The position numbers and the translations under genes were made by a program. A stretch of 47,757 bases of DNA from positions 1 through 47,757 of the forward strand of contig JAJYMM010000244.1 in NCBI GenBank assembly GCA_021787035.1, in the 5' to 3' direction. The notes under the pieces are model-generated. The model was not told the origin of the DNA. It ran no database searches and worked only from the letters and a program-made list of their open reading frames with translations. How positions within the stretch are numbered: position 1 is the stretch's first letter; each line of letters starts with the position of its first letter. Shown piece after piece: positions 23,410 through 31,078 of this stretch. This DNA is from Actinomycetes bacterium (GTDB lineage Bacteria; Actinomycetota; Acidimicrobiia; Acidimicrobiales; Palsa-688).

Positions 23410-25450
23410 TGCCCTCCTCCGTTGGCGGCACTCTAAACGAGCTCCGAGCCGGTCCGTTCGCTGGGTGCGGGCCAGTGCCGTTGACGTAGCGGCCGAGCGC
23501 GGAGAGCGGGAACACGTGGCGGTAGAGGTGGTAGTTGATCGAGAAGTCCCAGGGGAACCCGGTGCCGGTGAACCATGGTTCCTCCCAGGTGCCTTCGGCG
23601 CTTTGGTTGGCGACGAGCCACGCCACGCCGCGTTCGGCCGGCCGGCCCTTCTCCTCCCCGGCGGCCAAGAGGGCGAGCAGGGCCCAGGCAGTCTGGGAAG
23701 CGGTCGACGCCCCGCTGCCGTGCCAGCTCGGTTCGACGTACGAGCGCAGGTCCTCGCCCCAGCCGCCGTCGGGGTTTTGGTGCTCGAGGAGCCACCGAAC
23801 GGCGCCGGCGACGCGCCGGTCGTCCGCTCGGACCCCCGCGGCGACGAGCGCCGGCACGACCGCTCCTATGCCGTACACATAGTTGACCCCCCAACGGCCC
23901 CAGTAGGAGCCGTCCGGCTGCTGTTGGGCAGATAACCACTCGACGGCCTTTTGGATCGCGGCTGTGACATCTGGGCCGCCGGTGCTCAGGTGGCCGTCGG
24001 CGTTCAGGTGGCCGCGGGTGGCCTCGGCTGCGAGCATCTCTACGACGTGCGCCGTGACATCCTCAGTGGGAGGGTCGGTGACAGCGCCGAAGTCGAAAAA
24101 TGGCAACTGGTTAGGGAGTTGCGAGTCGTTGTCGGCGTCGAAGGCCCCCCAGCCCCCGCCGCGTGATTGCATGCCGGCGACCCAGGCGACCGCACGTTCG
24201 CAGGCTGCCTCGCTCGCAGGGTTGGACGCGCTTCGCCGGAGGGCGAGGACGACCTCGGCGGTGTCGTCGATGTCTGGGTAATGGGCGTTGCAAAACTCGA
24301 AGGCCCAGCCGCCGGGTTTGAGGCCGGGCCTCTGGACGGCCCAGTCGCCGGTGACCGAGATTTCTTTCCTGAGGAGCCAATCACGCGCCGATACCACTAC
24401 CGGGTCATCGGGGAGGGTCCCCGAGTCGGCCAACGCGACCAGCGCGAGCGCCGTGTCCCATACCGGCGATTGGCAGGCCTCGATGCGGCGGCCTTCCTCA
24501 TCGTCCAGGACGAAGGCGTCCAAGCCCTCGAGGGCGGCCGCCACAACAGGATGGTCCATCGAGTAGCCAAGGAGTACGAGCGCTATCGTCGAGTAGACCA
24601 TGGGCGGCTGGATGCCCCCCCAAGAGCCATCGGCCTCCTGACGGGCGACGATCCATCGTTCGGCTTCTTTGAGGGCAGCGTCGCGGAGCCACCTCTTTGG
24701 CCGCGAGCGCTCTCCCAGCTCTTCGTAAACATGGAGCGCCTTGTCGAGAACTGAGAAAAATTTACCTACAGGCGTAAGGGGCTTTTCGCGGGGCGGGCGC
24801 CCGGACATGAGCTCGTCGACCTTGAAAGGAAGGGGCCTCGAGGGGCGGTAGGCGCAAATCACCGAAAGCGCCACGATTGTCTGGCGCGCCCAGCAGGCGA
24901 AGGAATATATCGAAAGAGGCCACCGAGGCGGGAGGAAGACGAGCTCGGGAGGGATCACGGGCAACTCGCCCCAGTCCCAGCGCCCTACCATGGCGAGCCA
25001 GATCCGGGTGAAGACGCGGGAGGACTCGATACCACCCCGCTCGCGCACCCAGGCCGCCGCCTTGGCCATGTGCTCTGCATATGGCGGCTCTCCGGCGAGG
25101 CGGAGCGCGACGTAAGCCTCGATAGTAGTCGAAAGATCTCCGGGGCCCTGGTAGAAAGTGGCCCACGGGCCGTCGACGCGCTGGCCACAACGGAGGCGCT
25201 TTGCTGTCGCCTCGGCGGTCGCCCCGTCCAGGATGCCGAGGAAATGGCGCAACAAGATGTCCTCTGCGTCCATTGTCACGTTGGTCTCGAGCTCGCCCTT
25301 CCAAAACCCCTCGGGCGTCTGGGAGCGCTTCAGCCAGCTGGCCGCTCGCTCCATGGCGAGCAGGGCCGAAGCCTGAGCCTCCGAAGGGTGGCCATCTCGG
25401 AGGTCGAGTACCGGGGCGGCCCCGGGCCCTGGCATATTTGGCGGGGCCAT
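23402..25450 (-). CDS. shc: Squalene-hopene cyclase
   Basis: Cyclises squalene to hopene at the membrane, 682 aa. The catalytic DxDD motif is DIDDTAE (Asp393-Ile-Asp-Asp396), and QW-type repeats are spread along the chain (PEGFWKGEL, ADGSWGG, GGGWGAFD, PDGSYWGRWG, NPDGGWGED, AEGTWEEPWFTGTG). The start is an ATG at 25450, two bases after the polyprenyl synthase stop; a GTG two codons earlier would overlap that stop. The frame stays open further upstream inside the neighbour, but those residues do not belong to the family. It sits in the middle of the hopanoid operon. Confidence 0.96.
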   Translation of the reverse strand: MAPPNMPGPGAAPVLDLRDGHPSEAQASALLAMERAASWLKRSQTPEGFWKGELETNVTMDAEDILLRHFLGILDGATAEATAKRLRCGQRVDGPWATFYQGPGDLSTTIEAYVALRLAGEPPYAEHMAKAAAWVRERGGIESSRVFTRIWLAMVGRWDWGELPVIPPELVFLPPRWPLSIYSFACWARQTIVALSVICAYRPSRPLPFKVDELMSGRPPREKPLTPVGKFFSVLDKALHVYEELGERSRPKRWLRDAALKEAERWIVARQEADGSWGGIQPPMVYSTIALVLLGYSMDHPVVAAALEGLDAFVLDDEEGRRIEACQSPVWDTALALVALADSGTLPDDPVVVSARDWLLRKEISVTGDWAVQRPGLKPGGWAFEFCNAHYPDIDDTAEVVLALRRSASNPASEAACERAVAWVAGMQSRGGGWGAFDADNDSQLPNQLPFFDFGAVTDPPTEDVTAHVVEMLAAEATRGHLNADGHLSTGGPDVTAAIQKAVEWLSAQQQPDGSYWGRWGVNYVYGIGAVVPALVAAGVRADDRRVAGAVRWLLEHQNPDGGWGEDLRSYVEPSWHGSGASTASQTAWALLALLAAGEEKGRPAERGVAWLVANQSAEGTWEEPWFTGTGFPWDFSINYHLYRHVFPLSALGRYVNGTGPHPANGPARSSFRVPPTEEGSG

Positions 25451-25452
25451 CT

Positions 25453-26634
25453 TCACGATTCGCGCTCCACGACGTAGACGGCCAGGTCGGCGAGGGCTCG
25501 GCGGGGCAGCGCCGAAAGACGGGCACGTTCCAGCGAGCCGAGCGCGGCGTCGAGGTGGGCCTTCGCCCTGGCTGCCGTCCATTCCCTGCCCCCGCAGCAC
25601 TCTACGAGGGAGGTCGCCCTGGCGACCTCCTCGGTCGACAGCGGCCGGGGCGAAACCGGCGCCCAATCTGGCCGGGCGAGCTGGGGACGGGTTATTTGGG
25701 AGGTCGTTTTCGCCTTTGAGCTGGCGCGGGCATGGCCGTTGCCTTTCACGACGTCGGCGGCGGGCGCCCCAGCGGTCAGGGCATCGGGCGTGCCGTCCTT
25801 GTGCGGGTCCCCAAAAAGGAGAGCATCGAGCTCGCGAGACTCGTCGTCGCCGGCGGCAAGTGCGGCCACGATCGGCATCGACTTCTTGCGCTGGCGGAGG
25901 TCGTTCCCGGCAGGCTTGCCGGTCGTCGCGGGGTCACCCCAGATGCCGAGCAGGTCGTCGACCGCCTGGAAGGCCACACCGAGGTGGCGGCCGAAGCCCT
26001 CGAGCGCCTGCACGGTAGCGGGCGGGGCACCAGCCAGTACGGCGCCGATTGACGCTGCACACCCGAGAAGAGCCCCGGTTTTGGCGGCGGACATGGCCAT
26101 GCACTCCTCGACGCTAACGCTCCGTTCTTGTTCGAAGGCGAGGTCGTCTGCCTGGCCCGCGATCATTTCGGCCGTCGCCTTGGAGAGCGCGGAAGCGGCC
26201 GCCGGGGCTGCTGGGTTGTCGCTGTCGAGCAGGACCTGGGTGGCGAGGGTCGACAGCGCGTCGCCGGCGAGCAGCGCGAGCGACGGGCCCCAAAGTGCCC
26301 AAACGGTTGGGCGGTGCCGGCGTTCGAGGTCGCCGTCCATCAAGTCGTCGTGGAGGAGAGAAAAGTTGTGCACGAGCTCGACGGCGACCGCGCCTGGCAC
26401 GCCTACGTCGGGCTCCGCCCATGCGGCCTCGGCCGACAGCACGGCGAGGGCGGCGCGGACGAACTTGCCACCGCGCTGGTTCCTTGGCCGCCCATCGGCT
26501 TCGGTCCAGCCAACGTGGTAGCTGGCCGCGCGGCGGATGCTGTCGGGTAGGCGGTCGAGCGCTTGCGCAAGGTGTGGTTCGGTGATGTCGCGCGCGCGCT
26601 GAAGCACGTCCGCGACGGCGATAGTGGGGGTCAC
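25453..26634 (-). CDS. Polyprenyl diphosphate synthase (FPP/GGPP synthase type)
   Basis: Condenses IPP with allylic diphosphates, here probably making the FPP used by HpnC and HpnD. 393 aa. GGKFVR (55-60), the first Asp-rich motif DDLMD (96-100), and the second motif DDLLGIWGD (226-234) before GNDLRQRKKS. Between that region and the C-terminal helices lies an extra stretch of about 60 residues, low in complexity (GNGHARASSKAKTTSQ and similar), so the protein is longer than the usual 330 aa. The GTG start overlaps the hpnE stop as GTGA. Chain length cannot be read with certainty; small residues before DDxxD would allow C15 or C20. Confidence 0.9.
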   Translation of the reverse strand: MTPTIAVADVLQRARDITEPHLAQALDRLPDSIRRAASYHVGWTEADGRPRNQRGGKFVRAALAVLSAEAAWAEPDVGVPGAVAVELVHNFSLLHDDLMDGDLERRHRPTVWALWGPSLALLAGDALSTLATQVLLDSDNPAAPAAASALSKATAEMIAGQADDLAFEQERSVSVEECMAMSAAKTGALLGCAASIGAVLAGAPPATVQALEGFGRHLGVAFQAVDDLLGIWGDPATTGKPAGNDLRQRKKSMPIVAALAAGDDESRELDALLFGDPHKDGTPDALTAGAPAADVVKGNGHARASSKAKTTSQITRPQLARPDWAPVSPRPLSTEEVARATSLVECCGGREWTAARAKAHLDAALGSLERARLSALPRRALADLAVYVVERES

Positions 26635-28082
26635 TCGGCCTCCTGTGTGTCCGATAAGTCTTCAGGTTTTCGCGATCCGGTCGCCAGTGGCATGTAGGCC
26701 CGCTGGTGCGCGCCTACGAGAGCAGCCCGGGCCGCAGCGCGGCCGCTCCTTATGGCGCTTTCCATTGTCGGGGGCCACCCGGTCGAGGTCCACGCCCCGG
26801 CGACGGCCAGGCCGGGGACGAGCGTACGCTGAGGCGCGCGGTGGACTGCCGAGCCGGGAGAGGCTCGGAACGTAGCGTGTTGTTCTCGCGTGACGAAACT
26901 TCCTAGCACCTCGGCATGCCTCGCTCGCGGGAAGAGATCCCCGAGGGATGCCACGGTCTCGCTCGCGAGCTGTTCCGACGCCACGCCGGCGCAGCTGTCC
27001 GCCGCCGACACGGAGACCGCCAGGTACTGGCCCCGCGTCGCTCCCGATGCCGCCGTTCGGTCGAAGACCCACTGCGCCTGCGTGCCGAGGCCAGCTACGA
27101 AAGGCAGGTCCATAACCTGGCGGTCGAAGTGGACGTGGACGTTGACGATCGGGGAGCTGGCGAGTTGCGAAGGCCGCATGCCCTTTCGGAGAGCCTCGGG
27201 CGGCAGGACACCCTCCACGAGGTTGTGGGGTAGGGCGATGACGACCGCATCGGCTTGGAGGCCGCCGTCACCCGCGGCTGTAAATATCCTGAAGGTGCCC
27301 TCGGGGGTGCTTCCCACTTTTTCGGCAGCGGTGCCTAGGTGGACGGTGGCGCCTGCCTTGCGGAGCGCTGAGAGGCCCCGTTCACCGTGCAGTACGCCAA
27401 GCGGAAGGCGGGACCAGCCGATATCGGCTGCTGGCGCTTCGGTCAATAGCCCCGTCTGGAACACTTTGGCAGCCATCGCAAGGGATGCTTCCCTGGCGGG
27501 CAGGTTGACCGTCGGCAGGCAGATGAGGTCCCAGAGCGCCTCTATGGCCTCTTGGCCCTGGAAGTGCCTTGCCAGCCAAGCTTCGAACGTCTGGTTGTCC
27601 AAGGCGGGATCCTCCAAGTCCAGACGGGCGAGGGGGATGGCGGCGAGGCCAATGAGGGCGCGTTGCGCTGGCGGCACGAGGCTGTAGCGACTGAGGCTGG
27701 CTGCGAGGTGGAGTGGTGCGCGGCCGGGGCCGCGCCGCAGCACCGCAGTTTGGGGCTGGCCACCGGCACGTGGCCGGAGGACGGTCACGTCGAGCCGTGG
27801 CTGGAGGAAAACGTCGCCCGCAGAGCCGATCCGGTCGAGGAAGTCAAGGTAAGCGGTGCAGCAGCGAAGGAACACGTGCTGGCCATTGTCCATGACGAGC
27901 CCGTCATGGGTAAAGGACCAAGTAAGGCCCCCGAGCCTTCCGCGCTTTTCGAGGAGTGTCACGCGCGCCCCCGCGTCGGTGCAGGTGAGGGCGGCGGCCA
28001 TGCCAGCGAGACCCCCTCCGACGACGACGACGTGAGGCGCGTTGGCGGGGTCGCGATTGGTGTCGTGACCTAATGCTCTCAC
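26631..28082 (-). CDS. hpnE: Hydroxysqualene dehydroxylase HpnE
   Basis: FAD enzyme that reduces hydroxysqualene to squalene in the three-step bacterial route. 483 aa. An N-terminal FAD-binding motif VVVGGGLAGMAAAL is followed by LLEKRGRLGGLTWSF and MDNGQHVFLRCC, a family hallmark. The C-terminal amine-oxidase-type FAD segment is VAGAWTSTGWPPTMESAIRSGRAAA. The GTG start overlaps the hpnD stop by four bases, and the stop overlaps the GTG of the next gene in the same way. This indicates tight translational coupling. Confidence 0.93.
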   Translation of the reverse strand: MRALGHDTNRDPANAPHVVVVGGGLAGMAAALTCTDAGARVTLLEKRGRLGGLTWSFTHDGLVMDNGQHVFLRCCTAYLDFLDRIGSAGDVFLQPRLDVTVLRPRAGGQPQTAVLRRGPGRAPLHLAASLSRYSLVPPAQRALIGLAAIPLARLDLEDPALDNQTFEAWLARHFQGQEAIEALWDLICLPTVNLPAREASLAMAAKVFQTGLLTEAPAADIGWSRLPLGVLHGERGLSALRKAGATVHLGTAAEKVGSTPEGTFRIFTAAGDGGLQADAVVIALPHNLVEGVLPPEALRKGMRPSQLASSPIVNVHVHFDRQVMDLPFVAGLGTQAQWVFDRTAASGATRGQYLAVSVSAADSCAGVASEQLASETVASLGDLFPRARHAEVLGSFVTREQHATFRASPGSAVHRAPQRTLVPGLAVAGAWTSTGWPPTMESAIRSGRAAARAALVGAHQRAYMPLATGSRKPEDLSDTQEAE

Positions 28083-29098
28083 GCCGCGCTCCCCCGCCCA
28101 GTCTGGGTTCGCCCAGTTTGGGTTCGCCCAGTTTGGGTTCTGCCAGTTTGGGTTCTGCCAGTTTGAGCCCTGGGGTGCCTCGGCCGGCTGAGCAGAGCGA
28201 GAGCGGCAACGGAGGCCTTCTGCCCAGGCGTGAGCGAGACGCGTTTTTCAAGGACGCTCGCGGGCGAAAGCCGGATCTTGGAAAGCAGGCGCCAGTAAAT
28301 CCCAGCCATCGCCCCAGTGCACGCGCGACTGCGCTGATCGAGGAGGTCCAGGAGCGGGAGGCCGCGCTGGTACCACTCCTCGGCCCGGCCGGACTCGAAG
28401 CAGACCAAGGCGATGAGGTCTTCGTCGCGGCCCTCCAAGTTGGGACCGATGTCGAAGCGGGCCAGGTCGCACCTGGGAAGGTACACCCTCCCGTAAACGT
28501 CCCTATCCTCGACGATGTCTCGCAAGATGTTGGTGAGCTGGAGAGCAACGCCGAGCGAGTCTGCCAAACCCTCGGCTCGTTGCGGTTCGGAGCTGCCGAA
28601 AATGGCAAGCGAGAGCCGCCCGATCGTGCCTGCCACCCGCCGGCAGTACTCGACAAGCTCTTCGAAGGTCTCGTAACGCTTGCCAGAGAGGTCCCACTCA
28701 CAGCCTTCGACCAGTTCGTACAGGGCCGAGACGGGCAGGGGGTAGTGGCGGGCCGCGTCAGCCAGTGCCATAAGGACGGGGTCCCCTGGAGGTGGTCCGC
28801 TCCCAGCTGCGTTCCCGTTCGCGGTGCCGCCTGCGACGGCCTTCGCGAGCAGGTCGAGCGAGGTGCGCACCGACGTGAGGGACTGCAGCGCGCCCTCGAC
28901 CCCGGCCGAGCCAGCCTGGCTGGACGCGAAAGCGTCGTCACCGATGTCGTCTATGCGCCGTGCCATGGCGTAAAGGGCGCACATGGCCGCTCGCTTCCTA
29001 GGCGGGAGGAGGCGGATGCCGTAATAGAAGTTGCGAGCATTGGAGCGGGTGATCCGCTCGCAGTGCTTATAGGCGAGGGCGACGGCGGCGTCGTTCAC
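28079..29098 (-). CDS. hpnD: Presqualene diphosphate synthase HpnD
   Basis: Joins two FPP to presqualene diphosphate. 339 aa from a GTG at 29098 that overlaps the hpnC stop (GTGA). Motifs: RNFYYGIRLLPP, the first Asp-rich RIDDIGDD (50-55), YCRRVAGTIG, and the second region LTNILRDIVEDRDVYGRVYLP. After the normal end (about residue 305) the protein continues with four to five copies of the pentapeptide QTGRT, encoded by a 15-bp minisatellite. This basic tail is foreign to the family and may be neutral, or may add membrane or nucleic-acid affinity. Confidence 0.93.
   Translation of the reverse strand: MNDAAVALAYKHCERITRSNARNFYYGIRLLPPRKRAAMCALYAMARRIDDIGDDAFASSQAGSAGVEGALQSLTSVRTSLDLLAKAVAGGTANGNAAGSGPPPGDPVLMALADAARHYPLPVSALYELVEGCEWDLSGKRYETFEELVEYCRRVAGTIGRLSLAIFGSSEPQRAEGLADSLGVALQLTNILRDIVEDRDVYGRVYLPRCDLARFDIGPNLEGRDEDLIALVCFESGRAEEWYQRGLPLLDLLDQRSRACTGAMAGIYWRLLSKIRLSPASVLEKRVSLTPGQKASVAALALLSRPRHPRAQTGRTQTGRTQTGRTQTGRTQTGRGSAA
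28096..28170. repeat. 15-bp minisatellite, five copies, in hpnD 3' end
   Basis: GCCCAGTTTGGGTTC-type units lie at 28096, 28111, 28126, 28141 and 28156, each 15 bp, with one to three changes. Because the unit is a multiple of three, it adds an in-frame pentapeptide repeat to the C-terminus of HpnD just before the overlap with hpnE. Confidence 0.93.
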
Positions 29099-30087
29099 GT
29101 TGCGACCCCTGCTTGGTCCACACCTGGCCGGCCGTTCGTCCGGTAGGCGTCGAGCGCTAGACGCGCGAGGTGCCAGGCGAAGCGGCGAGGGACGGGCCGT
29201 GCCCATTCGGCATAAATGTCGAAGCCGGCCGCTGCGATGGCATCGAGCGCAGCGTGCCCTCCTGCGACGAAACCGGCGACGGCCATTCTGAGGCGCCCCT
29301 CGAGGCTGGCGACGAGTGGCGTGCCTTCGTCAAGGAGCCGACGGGCACGTGCTACCTCGAAGGCCATAAGGGCGCGAGAGCGCTGGGACGGCCTCGTGGC
29401 GGTCACCTGGGGCCCCGCTTTGCCAGCGGACTGGTCGAAGTGCTGGGCGGCACCGGGGGGCAGGAGCTCCTCCGCGCTCACGCCGAAGCGGCGGAGGTCT
29501 TCTTGGGGGAGGTACACCCGCCCCACCGCTGCGTCCTCCGCCACGTCTTGCCAGTGCTCGACGAGCTGCAGCGCTGTGCAGATTTTGTCGGACCAGTGCA
29601 CCCGCTCGGGCGTTGTAGCTTCGAAAACCCCGAGCACGAGGCGTCCCACGGGGTTGGCGGAAAGGCCGCAGTACCCCACCAAGTCAGAGAAGGTCTCGTA
29701 ACTGTTTACGCGCTGGTCTTGACGGTTGGCCTCGATCAGGTCGAAGAACGGTTGGGCCGGTAAGCCCCGCCGACGGGCGGTCGTTGCCGCCTGGGCAACC
29801 AGTGGATGAAGATGAAGCGAGACGTCTTCGTGCTGGTCGACACGCGGGTCGCGGAGGGCGGCGCGGAACTGCTGTTCGACCTCGGCGAGGGCTGCCAGGC
29901 GGTCGCCGGCGTAGTTGTCGCCGAGCTCGTCGACAAGGCGCGCCCAGCCGTATACGGCCATCAAGTCGGCCCTGAGGCGGGCTGGGAGCAGGCGTGAAGC
30001 GACAGGGAAGTTTTCTGTCGCTGCTCGGCCGAGCACGAGGTAATCGGGAGGCAGCTCCGGGCGTGGAGGTGCAACCGCGCTGACCAC
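29095..30087 (-). CDS. hpnC: Hydroxysqualene synthase HpnC
   Basis: Converts presqualene diphosphate to hydroxysqualene. It is a squalene/phytoene synthase family member, 330 aa, and first gene of the hopanoid operon. Seen: ENFPVASRLLP, the first Asp-rich region VYGWARLVDELGDNYAGD, YCGLSANPVGRLVLG, and the second region LQLVEHWQDVAEDAAVGRVYLPQEDL. The GTG start has no Shine-Dalgarno nearby. A TAAAAT -10-like box ends six bases ahead of it, so the message may be leaderless. The stop overlaps the hpnD start by four bases. Confidence 0.94.
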   Translation of the reverse strand: MVSAVAPPRPELPPDYLVLGRAATENFPVASRLLPARLRADLMAVYGWARLVDELGDNYAGDRLAALAEVEQQFRAALRDPRVDQHEDVSLHLHPLVAQAATTARRRGLPAQPFFDLIEANRQDQRVNSYETFSDLVGYCGLSANPVGRLVLGVFEATTPERVHWSDKICTALQLVEHWQDVAEDAAVGRVYLPQEDLRRFGVSAEELLPPGAAQHFDQSAGKAGPQVTATRPSQRSRALMAFEVARARRLLDEGTPLVASLEGRLRMAVAGFVAGGHAALDAIAAAGFDIYAEWARPVPRRFAWHLARLALDAYRTNGRPGVDQAGVAT

Positions 30088-30093
30088 TGGGTC

Positions 30094-30114
30094 ATTTTAG
30101 ACACCAAAGGGTGT
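30094..30114 (-). promoter_or_regulatory. Putative hopanoid operon promoter and operator
   Basis: On the minus strand TAAAAT (30099-30094) lies at -10 distance from the hpnC GTG, implying a leaderless transcript. Just upstream is the dyad ACACC-AAAG-GGTGT (30101-30114), well placed for a repressor. The -35 match (TTGCTC, 19-bp spacing) is weak. Confidence 0.4.
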
Positions 30115-30184
30115 AGCGGAGCAACTATTGGCTCCCCACTGGCGGGGCCGGAGGGTTTTCAACTTGGGTGCTAGGGCTGTTCGC

Positions 30185-31078
30185 TCAGGCCAGTCGGTCC
30201 TCGGCCACCCAGTCAGGGCCCACGGCCCACTGCAGGACAGTCGCGAACGCCGTTTCGATGACCCGGAGGCCGGCGGGGATGGCGTCGTCCGAGAGCGGTC
30301 TGCCTGCCGCATGGGCGAGCGTCCGCAGCACCCGGGCCGCGAGGAGCTGGCTCGGGCCGTCCCCCCTGGCGGCACGGGCTCCAAGTTCGAGCAGGATTGG
30401 CATCGCGCGAGCGATGTGCGTACCGAAGACGAGGGCAGTCTTGCCGGGGTCGCTAGCCAGGCCCTCGGGGCCGCCGAGCTCGGCCACGGCTTTGGCAAAA
30501 CCGTCGGCTGTCTGGCGACAGAGATTTTCGACTACCGCTGTGAACAGCGCTTCTTTGGATGGGAAGTACCTGTAGACGCTCCCCTTGGCCACGCCAGCGG
30601 CCGTAGCGATCTCGCTCACGCTGACCGACGCGTAGCCACGTGGCTCCGAGAACAGCCTGAACGCCGCCTCGACAAGACGCTCCTCCGGGCCACCGGGGCT
30701 CGTCATGGGGAGGGCCTGTTGTTTGCCCTCGAGTAGGCCAGGCAGGACGGACTTGATCTGGCGGAGCGACAGGCCGCGCTGCTCGCGCAGCTCTCTGATG
30801 AGGCGAAGGGCGCGGACGTGCACTTCTCGATAGCTGAATCGCCCCTGCCCGGCGGGCTTCAGCCGGGGGAGGAGGCCGAGGCGCCGGTAGTGGTGGACCG
30901 TGCTCGCCGGTACTCCCGAGAGTGCCACAACCCTCCCGAGGGTCATACCGTCGGCCGCACTTTCGCGTTCAGCGCCCTCCCACTCCGGCGCTCCCCATTC
31001 TGCGCTCTCCCGGTCAAGCACGTTCGTGCGTCCCTTCATGGGGTCGGCTCTTACCCCGAGTTCCTCACTTGACACCAT
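30185..31078 (-). CDS. Transcription regulator: MerR-type HTH fused to TetR-type repressor
   Basis: 297 aa with two DNA-binding domains. After a polar leader, residues about 45-115 are a MerR winged helix (MTLGRVVALSGVPASTVHHYRRLGLLP, then GRFSYREVHVRALRLIRELR). Residues about 128-175 are a TetR HTH (ERLVEAAFRLFSEP, VSEIATAAGVAKGSVYRYFPSKEALF), followed by a helical TetR-like ligand-binding part. MerR proteins usually end in a coiled coil or sensor and TetR proteins have one HTH, so the combination is uncommon. The ATG at 31078 shares a base with the TAA of the aldehyde dehydrogenase, so the pair is coupled. It lies 97 bp upstream of hpnC on the same strand and may control either unit. Confidence 0.88.
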   Translation of the reverse strand: MVSSEELGVRADPMKGRTNVLDRESAEWGAPEWEGAERESAADGMTLGRVVALSGVPASTVHHYRRLGLLPRLKPAGQGRFSYREVHVRALRLIRELREQRGLSLRQIKSVLPGLLEGKQQALPMTSPGGPEERLVEAAFRLFSEPRGYASVSVSEIATAAGVAKGSVYRYFPSKEALFTAVVENLCRQTADGFAKAVAELGGPEGLASDPGKTALVFGTHIARAMPILLELGARAARGDGPSQLLAARVLRTLAHAAGRPLSDDAIPAGLRVIETAFATVLQWAVGPDWVAEDRLA

